From Bacteroidetes bacterium HGW-Bacteroidetes-7 (GTDB lineage: Bacteria; Bacteroidota; Bacteroidia; Bacteroidales; UBA932): a DNA stretch of 64,000 nt. Positions within the stretch are counted from its first letter, which is position 1. Every line of letters begins with the position of its first letter. Shown here one piece after another: positions 50,653-58,696 of this stretch. The DNA lies in assembly GCA_002842465.1 (NCBI GenBank), contig PHDA01000011.1, positions 1 to 64,000 on the forward strand, read 5' to 3'. The notes beneath the pieces are model-generated. The model was not told the origin of the DNA, searched no databases, and saw only the letters and a list, made by a program, of their open reading frames with translations. A program made the position numbers and the translations under genes.

Positions 50653-51849
50653 CTATAGACCCGCAAGGTGTAGCAATACACCTGCGGCTAGTCCTATTGC
50701 CATATTGATAAGTTTGGCCTTAAAGAAACTCCTTTTACTCTCAGCCAGTAGCGGCAAGGCGGTGTGTCCGTCCTGAACAATTGAACTTGCCAACAAAACA
50801 CTGAATGGGATAAGGCCTCCGGCAAACAGAGTTATAAACACCATATGGGGTCCCGATTCCGGAATAAGACCAATTGCAACAGCCAAAAGAATCATTACAT
50901 AAACATTTTGTGCGAGCCATTCTTCAATATGGAGAAACCTCATTCCGAAATGAATTACCAGAAGTGCACCGAATGTCCACAAGAAAATTGATTTCAGGTG
51001 TTTTTTAACCACATGATTCCATAAATGTTCTTTAATAAAGTGTTCGCTTGCCCTTGCGGTAAGAAACAATGTCAACAAACTTACACCTGCAAAAATCAGG
51101 TTAATCCACCTTTCGCTGAAAATATTAAAATGTGCGTCATGGTCATGTACTGATGCAGATGAGATGGTTGCCTCGTTATGTTCATCAAGTATGCAACTTT
51201 TGTCATGCACATGAGCATCAGGCAGCTGAATTGTTGAAGTGGCAACCGCATGTTCATGACTATGCTCTGTTGCGTGATCATGCTCAAGTATCCCGGCAAC
51301 AACTGCTACGATAAAGACAAATATTCCTGCCATTATCAAAAATCTTTGCCTTGTAATATTTTTTAGATTACCAATTATGCTTCCAGAGAAAATTCCCGGC
51401 TTTTTGGCATTTTCGCTGCAACAATCTTCATGGGTTTCGTAGTGATCAGGATTAAAAGGGGCGTCCTCCCTTTTTACAAACCTGTCTGTAATAATTCCGG
51501 CTGCTATACCCACTATGAAGAGTACTACAAAAAGAATTATTGCTGTTTTCGGAATCATTGCCAGCATTATAAAAGCTTCGTCACCTGACGAAGCAATCAT
51601 CATTGCCACAAGAGCTCCGAAAGTGAGTAACTTGTGCGTATAAAGAGACACGACAGCAAAACCTCCAATGCACCCGGGAATTAACCCAAGTGAGGCGGCT
51701 ACGATAACCTGTTTGATTGGTGAATTTTTGAGTTTTCTGAAACTCTTACCGTGGGAATGAATATTGATGTATTCTATAAGCAGCATCATTATCATTACAA
51801 GTCCCGTAATGAGTACGCTGTTTTTTAATGCTTCAATTGCTATGTTCAT
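50653..51849 (-). CDS. Putative 10-TM metal/metalloid exporter (ArsP_2-like) with His-rich loops
   Basis: A 398-residue protein with about ten membrane helices. Two loops are rich in His, Asp and Cys: DHYETHEDCCSE (about 136-147) and a stretch at about 205-250 that includes HDHATEHSHEHAV and HVHDKSCILDEHNE. The repeated GLIPGCIGGFAV and GLIPESGPHMVFITLFAGG segments mark the putative heavy-metal exporter family also called a manganese or ArsP_2-type transporter. The transported ion is not known. Its start overlaps the meaB stop by 4 bases (ATGA). Confidence 0.75.
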   Translation of the reverse strand: MNIAIEALKNSVLITGLVMIMMLLIEYINIHSHGKSFRKLKNSPIKQVIVAASLGLIPGCIGGFAVVSLYTHKLLTFGALVAMMIASSGDEAFIMLAMIPKTAIILFVVLFIVGIAAGIITDRFVKREDAPFNPDHYETHEDCCSENAKKPGIFSGSIIGNLKNITRQRFLIMAGIFVFIVAVVAGILEHDHATEHSHEHAVATSTIQLPDAHVHDKSCILDEHNEATISSASVHDHDAHFNIFSERWINLIFAGVSLLTLFLTARASEHFIKEHLWNHVVKKHLKSIFLWTFGALLVIHFGMRFLHIEEWLAQNVYVMILLAVAIGLIPESGPHMVFITLFAGGLIPFSVLLASSIVQDGHTALPLLAESKRSFFKAKLINMAIGLAAGVLLHLAGL

Positions 51850-52931
51850 TTTGTGTTATATATTCTTAATAATTCAGCTCCGGCAGCAAATGAGCTGATT
51901 TCACCGTTTAGTACCTTTTGTTCGTATTCATGAATCCTTTCTGCGATGGCCGGATTATCAAAAAATCTGTTTTTAAGCTCTTCCTGTATTGATTCATACA
52001 TCCAGAATCGTGATTGCTCTCTCCTTTTGTGAAGATAATAACCATTGCTCTCTGTCAGTTTGAAGTACTCAATAATTGTGTCAAGAACCTCTTGAAGACC
52101 CTCTTTTGTTACAGATGAGGTTGTTAGTGCCCTTGGCACCCATCCTGATTCGGATGGTGGAAACAGATGAAGAGCATTACTGTACAAAGCCTTTGCAAGT
52201 GAAGCCTTTTCTCTGTTTGAACCGTCTGCTTTTGTAATTGCTATAAGATCTGACATCTCCATAATGCCTCTTTTTATGCCCTGAAGTTCGTCTCCGGCAC
52301 CTGCCAGCATTAGAAGCAAGAAGAGGTCGCTCATTGAATGAACCGCTGTCTCAGACTGGCCAACTCCAACTGTTTCAATGAAAATTACATCGTAACCTGC
52401 AGCTTCACATAATATTATACTCTCCCTTGTTTTTCTGGCGACCCCTCCAAGAGAGCCTCCGCTGGGAGTTGGTCTGATGAAAGCCAAAGGATCTGTAGAT
52501 AGACTTTCCATCCGGGTTTTGTCACCTAAAATGCTCCCTTTACTCCTTTCACTGCTGGGGTCAATTGCAAGGACTGCCAATTTGTGTCCCATAGCGGTTA
52601 TTAATCCTCCAAAGGCCTCAATAAATGTGCTCTTTCCGGCACCGGGTACTCCGGTAATGCCTATTCTCATCGATTTTACAACGTGGGGGAGGCATTCTGA
52701 AATTAGATTTTGGGCAAGAACTCTGTGGTCGTTTCTGGAGCTTTCAACTAAAGTTATGGCTTGACTTAATATTGTTGTATTTCCGGCGAGTATGCCTTTA
52801 AGGTATTCATCTTTACTCAAAAGGCCGGTTCTTTTTTTAGAATAAAAATTTTGAATATAGGGGTTAACAACAGGTGGTTGTTCAATTCCCTGATTTACTT
52901 TTAACGCACTGTCAATACTCTTTTTTTGCAT
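51846..52931 (-). CDS. meaB: Methylmalonyl-CoA mutase-associated GTPase MeaB
   Basis: This 361-residue G3E-family GTPase is a chaperone that loads and protects adenosylcobalamin in methylmalonyl-CoA mutase. Motifs are GVPGAGKSTFIEAFG (P-loop, about 95-109), DPSSERSKGSILGDKTRM, ETVGVGQSE, and TKADGSN. The mutase itself is not in the window. Its presence implies a B12-dependent succinate/propionate pathway. It overlaps the exporter gene by 4 bases, an odd partnership. Confidence 0.93.
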   Translation of the reverse strand: MQKKSIDSALKVNQGIEQPPVVNPYIQNFYSKKRTGLLSKDEYLKGILAGNTTILSQAITLVESSRNDHRVLAQNLISECLPHVVKSMRIGITGVPGAGKSTFIEAFGGLITAMGHKLAVLAIDPSSERSKGSILGDKTRMESLSTDPLAFIRPTPSGGSLGGVARKTRESIILCEAAGYDVIFIETVGVGQSETAVHSMSDLFLLLMLAGAGDELQGIKRGIMEMSDLIAITKADGSNREKASLAKALYSNALHLFPPSESGWVPRALTTSSVTKEGLQEVLDTIIEYFKLTESNGYYLHKRREQSRFWMYESIQEELKNRFFDNPAIAERIHEYEQKVLNGEISSFAAGAELLRIYNTK

Positions 52932-52936
52932 AACAG

Positions 52937-54022
52937 CTATTTAGAAATGTTTCCTGTGATTATAAGGTTGAAAACGGGTCTGGTGGGAGAGTTGGTTATT
53001 ACCGATAAAATAAGACCCTTGTCACCTGAATCTCCTACAGTGTTAATTGTAACCTCAATAATCCCTGTTTTGCCGGGTTCAATTTTTGATGGATGCTTTG
53101 CAGAAACCCTAGTGTCGCCAGAATCTACTTTGTGTATTAATAGATCACTTCTGCCAAGATTTCTAATTGTAAAACTATGTTTAACCTCGCTACCGGCTTT
53201 TATCTTTCCAAAGTCGAATGAACTGGATACAGCCATTGGTAGGGGAGCGTTGTCCATCTGCTCTTTTGTATATGAAGAGAAGTTGTCGCGAATATTTGCC
53301 GAGACTCTCAAGGATTTGCCTTGCAAAATACTGCCATTAATAGCAATATCTGCTCTGTACTGGGTGTTTCCCCAATTTTTTGCCTCTTTAGTATTAATCA
53401 CGATCTTAACTTCTGCTTTACTGCCTGCTGCTATTTTTGAAGGTTGAGAGGTTACTGAAAGGCCCTTTGAAAGGTTTGCAAATGAAATGTCCACAGAGCG
53501 GTTTGAAGTGTTTGCAACCTCAATAGTTTCGCTTTTAGTTTCTCCCTGAGCAATGTTTCCAAGATCTATTGACGACCTTCTGAATGAAACATCTCCGAAT
53601 TGTTCAGGAAACAGCTCCTTTAGTGTTTTTGGCTTGTCGTGTACAACACCTTTGATTCTTAAAACTACCGGTCTATGTTCTCCACTTATATAGATGGTAA
53701 TGGATTTGTCAAATGGGTAGGGACCCTGATCGTTTAGGAATGTTACATCGATTTTCCCTGTTTTGCCGGGTAGTACGGGACTTTTGGTCCACACCGGATT
53801 TGTACAACCACATGATGAAATGACCGTTTGTATTATAACAGGTTGTTCGCCAATGTTTTTAAAGGTAAAAGTACAGCTGTGGTGACCCGAGTTAAGCATA
53901 ATATCTCCAAAATCATGTACAGCTTTATCGAATTCCACTTTGGGCGTTTGGGCAACAAGTTTATTTGTCCCAAAAGCTATAAAAGCGGCAAGTAAAATGT
54001 AAAAAAACAAATATCTTCTCAT
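52937..54022 (-). CDS. DUF1573-domain exported protein
   Basis: A 361-residue secreted protein with a signal peptide (MRRYLFFYILLAAFIAFGTNKLVAQ shown as its ends MRRYLFFYILL and LVAQ). Three immunoglobulin-like beta domains follow, the first a DUF1573 (KVEFDKAVHDFGDIMLNSG, SSCGCTNPVW). The second and third repeat DLGNIAQGETKSETIEV and DFGKIKAGSEVKHSFTI. Such ASPM/SPD-2/Hydin-like domains mediate binding. The ATG at 54022 opens the signal peptide. It starts upstream of meaB with a 5-base gap, so it heads the DUF1573-meaB-exporter transcript. Confidence 0.82.
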   Translation of the reverse strand: MRRYLFFYILLAAFIAFGTNKLVAQTPKVEFDKAVHDFGDIMLNSGHHSCTFTFKNIGEQPVIIQTVISSCGCTNPVWTKSPVLPGKTGKIDVTFLNDQGPYPFDKSITIYISGEHRPVVLRIKGVVHDKPKTLKELFPEQFGDVSFRRSSIDLGNIAQGETKSETIEVANTSNRSVDISFANLSKGLSVTSQPSKIAAGSKAEVKIVINTKEAKNWGNTQYRADIAINGSILQGKSLRVSANIRDNFSSYTKEQMDNAPLPMAVSSSFDFGKIKAGSEVKHSFTIRNLGRSDLLIHKVDSGDTRVSAKHPSKIEPGKTGIIEVTINTVGDSGDKGLILSVITNSPTRPVFNLIITGNISK

Positions 54023-54053
54023 TTTCAATGCTATGATTTTTAAAGTGGTTCTA

Positions 54054-54061
54054 CAAAGATA
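54054..54061 (-). promoter_or_regulatory. Probable promoter (-7) of the DUF1573-meaB-exporter operon
   Basis: On the minus strand TATCTTTG matches TAnnTTTG, with TTG 21 bases upstream (54085-54083). The start codon is 31 bases downstream. Confidence 0.5.
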
Positions 54062-54070
54062 CAATTTGTA

Positions 54071-54102
54071 TTTGTTCTATTCCAACCTATTTTTTATCTT
54101 TG
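54071..54102 (+). promoter_or_regulatory. Ferredoxin promoter
   Basis: TTTG (54071-54074), a 20-base spacer and TATCTTTG (54095-54102) fit the Bacteroidetes consensus. The ATG is 33 bases downstream. Confidence 0.7.
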
Positions 54103-54134
54103 CAACAATCAAACCAATTAAAAAAATAGTAATA

Positions 54135-54302
54135 ATGGCTTACAAAATTTCTGAAGACTGCACCGCTTGCGGAACTTGCGTTGACGAGTGCCCGGTAGAA
54201 GCTATCTCTCCCGGTGATATCTATCTAATTGATCCCAATATTTGCACAGACTGCGGTACGTGTGCAGATGTATGTCCGGTGAGTGCAATCAGCCCGATGT
54301 AA
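54135..54302 (+). CDS. 2[4Fe-4S] ferredoxin
   Basis: This 55-residue clostridial-type ferredoxin has two CxxCxxCxxxCP motifs: CTACGTCVDECP and CTDCGTCADVCP, each closed by the partner cysteine of the other half. It is a low-potential carrier expected to be the ferredoxin of the trimeric hydrogenase and of pyruvate:ferredoxin oxidoreductase. ATG at 54135 is used, since a longer frame to 54033 has no coding character. A good promoter lies before it and a strong terminator just after, so it is transcribed alone and probably at a high level. Confidence 0.95.
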   Translation: MAYKISEDCTACGTCVDECPVEAISPGDIYLIDPNICTDCGTCADVCPVSAISPM

Positions 54303-54321
54303 TTTATTATCACAAAAGGAT

Positions 54322-54352
54322 AGAGGCTGCCATTAATGGCAGCCTCTTTTTA
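54322..54352 (+). terminator. Strong terminator after the ferredoxin gene
   Basis: A near-perfect palindrome with an 11-bp stem (54322-54332 with 54337-54347) and TTAA loop is followed by a T-run. Confidence 0.92.
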
Positions 54353-54355
54353 TTT

Positions 54356-54871
54356 TTACAAAACCCTCAACTTATTTTCTGTGTTGTGTAAAATATGGGT
54401 TTTAAGAACAAGTTCATTTTCAGATTCATCCAAGGTTGAGGCCCCAAAGGTGTAATCCCCTTTTGGCAGTGTAACCGAGAGCGAAAATGTCTTTATCCCT
54501 AGGATATTATCATTGGTTGGCCCACCTTCTGCTTCAGGAATAAGGTTGAGACGTTTAAACTCCATGCCATCTTTAAATATTCTAAGGACAATAGCTTTGT
54601 TACCCCAGTTGTGCCCGGTGATTGAGTAGTATTTTCCATCAAGAATAAGAATGCCTTTCTCAAAAGTAATTTCACTCTTATTAGTTGTTCCGGGAAAGGT
54701 TAGATTGATATGTGGTTGGTTCATGTATGAAAAATATTCGCTATTATCCGATTCTGTAAAAGATAGAGCGTTCCAACCAACATCAGTTACCAAGATCTCT
54801 TTTGAACAACTGCTGAGAATTAACATAAGGGTTATAACCAACCCGATAAATTTTTTTGGAGATTTAAGCAT
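54356..54871 (-). CDS. Small lipoprotein of unknown function
   Basis: This 171-residue lipoprotein (lipobox ILSSC, C22) has a mature part that is mostly beta-structured, with no cysteine or catalytic signature that I recognise. Its place directly after the fimbrial-type gene (68 bases apart) suggests it belongs to the same surface cassette, perhaps as a minor or anchor component. The stop overlaps the region after the ferredoxin terminator by only a few bases. Confidence 0.65.
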   Translation of the reverse strand: MLKSPKKFIGLVITLMLILSSCSKEILVTDVGWNALSFTESDNSEYFSYMNQPHINLTFPGTTNKSEITFEKGILILDGKYYSITGHNWGNKAIVLRIFKDGMEFKRLNLIPEAEGGPTNDNILGIKTFSLSVTLPKGDYTFGASTLDESENELVLKTHILHNTENKLRVL

Positions 54872-54939
54872 AAGTTGAAGTTTAAATAGTTAATAATTAG
54901 TGTTAAGTGTGTGATTTTAATTATATGTATATGATTGCT

Positions 54940-56715
54940 TTAGTTCCAGTATATATAAAAGTTACCTGTGAATACCTCTCCTGGGTTTATTAATATTTCT
55001 ACTGAATTCAGATTTTGAAGAATATCCTCACCATTGTTGGAGTTGAAGTATATTACTTGGGACTCTCCCTCTGTAAAGAGCCAAGGTGTATCATTGTTGT
55101 TTGTGAAGCTCAGTGAAAGAGAGATTTGTTCTTCGTGATTAAATCCATTATTGTTGTATTTGCATTTTCCACTGACTGTAACAAATGGTAAAATTGCCCT
55201 TACAACTGACATGTCGGATGGAATTGGCAATAAAACTCTAAGATAAACCACCATAGATGCATCTGTAATTTGGCCGCTGACTTGATCATATATGTAGTTA
55301 ATATGTTTGTCTGCATAAACTTCAACTTTCCTGTAAACCCTTACTCTACATTCATCACTTAGCAATCTATCTGAAGTTGTTACCCTGATTACTGTTTCAC
55401 CACAGCCATTGGCCGTTACCAACCCGTTTTGGTTTACTGCTGCAACTAAAGAGTTGTCACTACTCCAAACAACACCTTTTTCGGTAGCATTGTACGGTTC
55501 AATTATTTCATTCAGTTTGAATTGATTGCCGAGGATGATGTTTAGGTTGTCTAAGTCCAATGATATTTTTGATGGAGGAATTATTATTGGGTATTCTTCA
55601 AATTTTGCAGTATAATGCATATTTTTAGTAACCGGACTAAAGAGAGGTTGCCACTCCACGAATCTGAACCCGTTATTGGCAACAGCCATAAGCTGCGGAT
55701 CTGAGCCATATTCATAAACACCCTCACCGGCTGTAACCCCACCATCCAGAGGATCTGACGATGCTGTTATTGTGTACCGCCTGGAAATAAGCAGGCTTTT
55801 ATCAATTCTTTGAGAATTTTCTGATATTGAACTGCCCTCAAAGTAAATTGTCTCTCTCAGATGCGCACCCCTTGGAATATTGAAATTATCTGTTGTGTTT
55901 TCTCCGGGATAGTAGATGAATTTTACCTCACCCTGCTTTGATGGACTTGAATAATCTGTGGTAATAACAGCATAAGTGTACAAATGCTCATTAGATTGCG
56001 GCTTTTTGTCACTCTGTTCATTTGAGCCGGGTAAAGTACCGTTAAGGTTTTCGAACATTAACATAGGTGTGGCGCTATCGTGAGAAAGAGGCTCTGTATT
56101 GGAGGAAATTGACTCACCTTTTCCGGCAGGATTTCCTGTATGCGCTCTGTTAGCAGAGAGGTAGCTACACCAAAGAGGAACGTTCATAAGCTCTATAGAC
56201 CTGATATTTATAGAGATATCAGAATCAAGCCTGCTTTTATCAAAGACAAAGGTTAGTTTTGCTGTAAGTGTGTTTAACTCTACTACTACCTCTCCTCCGC
56301 CTCCATTATTAAAAAATATAGCCTCTCCAGTGTAAACCGAAGAGTTACCGGAGCCTCTACTGCTTGACGTCCCGGCCTCCCTTGCCATGCTTAAAGTTGA
56401 AAATTCAGATGAGCTTATACCTTGCACGTTTGCAATTGCAACCAGTGTAAAAAGACCTTTTGGAGGTTTCATCTCAATACCTGATATCGATGTGAAAGAT
56501 TTATGAACCTCAAGATTCTCTTCACTATTGTAGAGGAAGATTTCAAGGTTATTGATATGGTCTGAAATTATACCAGACTTGCTTGCGGGTAGATCAGCCT
56601 TTCTAATCACAATGTTTACCGGTTTATTCTCCGGGATTTTATCTACCGAGCAGGAGATCTGCCAATAAGCTGTTAAAATAATGCCGGTATAATATATTAG
56701 CCTCAGAATTTTCAT
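54940..56715 (-). CDS. Mfa2/FimB-like surface lipoprotein with InlB-type and Big2 domains
   Basis: This 591-residue lipoprotein (C22 in WQISC) resembles fimbrillin-accessory proteins in its first 290 residues (VNIVIRKADLPASKSGIISDHINNLEIFLYNSEE, shown as VNIVIRKADLPA and INNLEIFLYN, then VELNTLTAKLTFVFDKS). Residues about 305-370 form an InlB B-repeat-like domain (YTITASSDPLDGGVTAGEG). About 379-460 is a Big2 domain (ISLDLDNLNIILGNQFKL ... VVWSSDNSLVAAVNQNGLVTANGCG). The last 125 residues are of unknown fold. The ATG at 56715 opens the signal peptide. It is probably an adhesin or fimbrial tip/anchor. Confidence 0.75.
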   Translation of the reverse strand: MKILRLIYYTGIILTAYWQISCSVDKIPENKPVNIVIRKADLPASKSGIISDHINNLEIFLYNSEENLEVHKSFTSISGIEMKPPKGLFTLVAIANVQGISSSEFSTLSMAREAGTSSSRGSGNSSVYTGEAIFFNNGGGGEVVVELNTLTAKLTFVFDKSRLDSDISINIRSIELMNVPLWCSYLSANRAHTGNPAGKGESISSNTEPLSHDSATPMLMFENLNGTLPGSNEQSDKKPQSNEHLYTYAVITTDYSSPSKQGEVKFIYYPGENTTDNFNIPRGAHLRETIYFEGSSISENSQRIDKSLLISRRYTITASSDPLDGGVTAGEGVYEYGSDPQLMAVANNGFRFVEWQPLFSPVTKNMHYTAKFEEYPIIIPPSKISLDLDNLNIILGNQFKLNEIIEPYNATEKGVVWSSDNSLVAAVNQNGLVTANGCGETVIRVTTSDRLLSDECRVRVYRKVEVYADKHINYIYDQVSGQITDASMVVYLRVLLPIPSDMSVVRAILPFVTVSGKCKYNNNGFNHEEQISLSLSFTNNNDTPWLFTEGESQVIYFNSNNGEDILQNLNSVEILINPGEVFTGNFYIYWN

Positions 56716-56717
56716 CT

Positions 56718-57605
56718 CTAATCTTCTGTTAGAATGATATCGCTTATTGTTTGTGTTGTCCAATCTTGAATGACAGATCCGGTAAAGCTCATAGTATTTG
56801 CATTAACACTTAGGTTAAGAGAATAAAGTATGCCACCGCTGAATGTCTGCTGAGGAACATTTGCCCTGTAAACCTTGTTGATAACAGCTACTCCCCCGAT
56901 AGTGGCATTTACGGTCACCTCTACCTCCATAGCAAAAAGCTCAGCTGGCAGAATTATCCAAAAATATTTGCCATTGTTTAATGGAATTGTGGTAAAAGGA
57001 TTTTTCTCAGATGTATACCCAATAATGCCTGTTTGCAAATTCATAATTGAAGTTGCAACAGGTTTAGGGGGAGTTATCCTCACTGATGTTAATCCCAAAT
57101 CTTCTACCCCTTCACCCGCGTTTACCTTTATCTCAATTCCGGTAGCCCTGTGGCTGAAAGAAAAACTAACTGCTGCACCTTGATTTATAGTTGTCTGCTT
57201 TGCCCAAATGTAGTCTTTGCCGTTTTCAAGTATTTGTGAGCGCCCGGAATCAAACTCAATTTCAGGACTTAGATTGTTATTAAGCGAGATAGCGTAAAAA
57301 TCGTAGAGACCTTTTGGCAAAATAATTGATCCCGAAGGCGTAAGATTGCCCGAAGAACCGGCTGTGGCAAGTTTAGGTGTTCCAGCCAAAGGAGACGACA
57401 GAGATAATTCTGAACCCGAATTATAACAGTATATTTTGACTTTGTTTCCTAAAGGGAACTCGCTCTCTCCCTTCGTAAAATGGTTTGTGTTGTATGAGGC
57501 ATAAAACTTAGTCTCCCTCACCTCTAAATCATTCCCCTCTTTTCTGCAGGATAATAATGATAACATAACAAGTGTTAACATTAACTGCACAGTTCTCTTT
57601 CTCAT
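56718..57605 (-). CDS. Fimbrillin-like lipoprotein (FimA/Mfa1 clan), paralogue 2
   Basis: This 295-residue lipoprotein (lipobox SLLSC, C20) has the features of fimbrillin-clan subunits: FYASYNTNHFTKGESEFPLGNKVKIYCY, then LPKGLYDFYAISLNN and GKDYIWAKQTTINQGAAVSFSFSHRATGIEIKV, and a closing SGGILYSLNLSVNANTMSFTGSVIQDW (long stretches shown only in part, as LPKGLYDFYAISLNN, FSHRATGIEIKV and LNLSVNANTM). It is 30-40 percent-like by eye to the next gene upstream, so they are tandem paralogues. It ends 2 bases before the Mfa2/FimB-like gene. Confidence 0.75.
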   Translation of the reverse strand: MRKRTVQLMLTLVMLSLLSCRKEGNDLEVRETKFYASYNTNHFTKGESEFPLGNKVKIYCYNSGSELSLSSPLAGTPKLATAGSSGNLTPSGSIILPKGLYDFYAISLNNNLSPEIEFDSGRSQILENGKDYIWAKQTTINQGAAVSFSFSHRATGIEIKVNAGEGVEDLGLTSVRITPPKPVATSIMNLQTGIIGYTSEKNPFTTIPLNNGKYFWIILPAELFAMEVEVTVNATIGGVAVINKVYRANVPQQTFSGGILYSLNLSVNANTMSFTGSVIQDWTTQTISDIILTED

Positions 57606-57617
57606 GGTTTTGTTTTT

Positions 57618-58514
57618 TTAGTTGTTTATTGATTTAAATATTATGTGGTTATCCACTATGTTGGTAGGGTATCCCCTCACTTCAATTTTAATTGCCAAAT
57701 CACTTTTAATTTTTATTGACAATTCATATGAGTTACCTGCAATCAATTGCTGATTAATTTCTCCAAAGAATGTTCTGATTACAGGCGAGCTCCCTTCTGT
57801 TAGTACTTGAGCATCAAATTCAAAATTGAGTTTGGCAAGGCACGGCAGAAGCAAGATCTCCCTGGTGTTTCCATATCCTTCTATGGTGGAAAGCTGCTCT
57901 GTGTATGCTGATGGTGAAATAGTTCCATCTCCCAAATTTAAAGTGTTTGCAGCAGCTTCAGGCAGTGTTATTCGAAAGGAGTTTACCAATATTGAGGAAT
58001 TGCTCTCTTCTGTTGATACAGTTACCAGTAGTCTGCTGGCTATATGTTTAAATAACAAGTTGACCTGTTCATTTTTTAGTAACAGAACCCCCTCTCTTTT
58101 AGCCCACAGGTAATCTTTCCCGTTCACCAAACCCGATGCTATACCATGATAGATGTTTAGAAAAGAGATAGCTGGAGAATTTTCAGACACACAGTATATG
58201 TCATAAACTCCTTTGGGAAGCAATATTTCCTTATCAGGAATGAGGTCACTGCCTCCGTATGATGTTGCAACTATCGGGCTGCCAGCAATATGGGGCCAGA
58301 ATGTTTGACTATTAAAAATATAAATTGCGGTTTTAAACCCATAGGGAAAGTAGGGTGCCTTACTATCAACCTCTTCAACTGTTTTATTATTGACTTTTGA
58401 ACACTTAAACTCAAGAGTCAGATATTGGGACTTGTAGTTGTCTTCAATATTTATGTTCTTACAGCTGCACAATAAATACATCAGAAGAACAATCCAGGCT
58501 GCACAAGTTTTCAT
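57618..58514 (-). CDS. Fimbrillin-like lipoprotein (FimA/Mfa1 clan), paralogue 1
   Basis: This 298-residue lipoprotein (C18 in LLCSC) has the same plan as its neighbour: LPKGVYDIYCVSENS and NGKDYLWAKREGVLLLKNEQVNLLFKH (seen as NGKDYLWAK and VNLLFKH) match LPKGLYDFYAISLNN and NGKDYIWAK of paralogue 2. It is the first gene of the minus-strand cassette, 12 bases before paralogue 2. A -7 element lies at 58541-58548. It is probably a subunit of a surface polymer or a capsule of adhesive lipoproteins. Confidence 0.72.
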   Translation of the reverse strand: MKTCAAWIVLLMYLLCSCKNINIEDNYKSQYLTLEFKCSKVNNKTVEEVDSKAPYFPYGFKTAIYIFNSQTFWPHIAGSPIVATSYGGSDLIPDKEILLPKGVYDIYCVSENSPAISFLNIYHGIASGLVNGKDYLWAKREGVLLLKNEQVNLLFKHIASRLLVTVSTEESNSSILVNSFRITLPEAAANTLNLGDGTISPSAYTEQLSTIEGYGNTREILLLPCLAKLNFEFDAQVLTEGSSPVIRTFFGEINQQLIAGNSYELSIKIKSDLAIKIEVRGYPTNIVDNHIIFKSINN

Positions 58515-58540
58515 AGATGCTTAGAATTTTTAATTCCAAA

Positions 58541-58548
58541 CAAATCTA
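58541..58548 (-). promoter_or_regulatory. Probable promoter (-7) of the fimbrillin-like cassette
   Basis: On the minus strand TAGATTTG matches TAnnTTTG, 27 bases before the first start codon. No -33 partner is seen at the right distance. Confidence 0.4.
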
Positions 58549-58660
58549 TTCTTAGTTTTTATTTAATAAAAGCCTCAAAATATGAAATATAGAATTCTGT
58601 AAAATGTTTATTCATATTAAGATTTTTTAACCACTTCTGTCCTGAGTAGATTAATTTTTT

Positions 58661-58668
58661 TAACTTTG
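58661..58668 (+). promoter_or_regulatory. Probable serS promoter (-7)
   Basis: TAACTTTG matches TAnnTTTG, 29 bases before the ATG. Confidence 0.5.
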
Positions 58669-58696
58669 ACAACTTAAAATTCACATTTATTTTACG

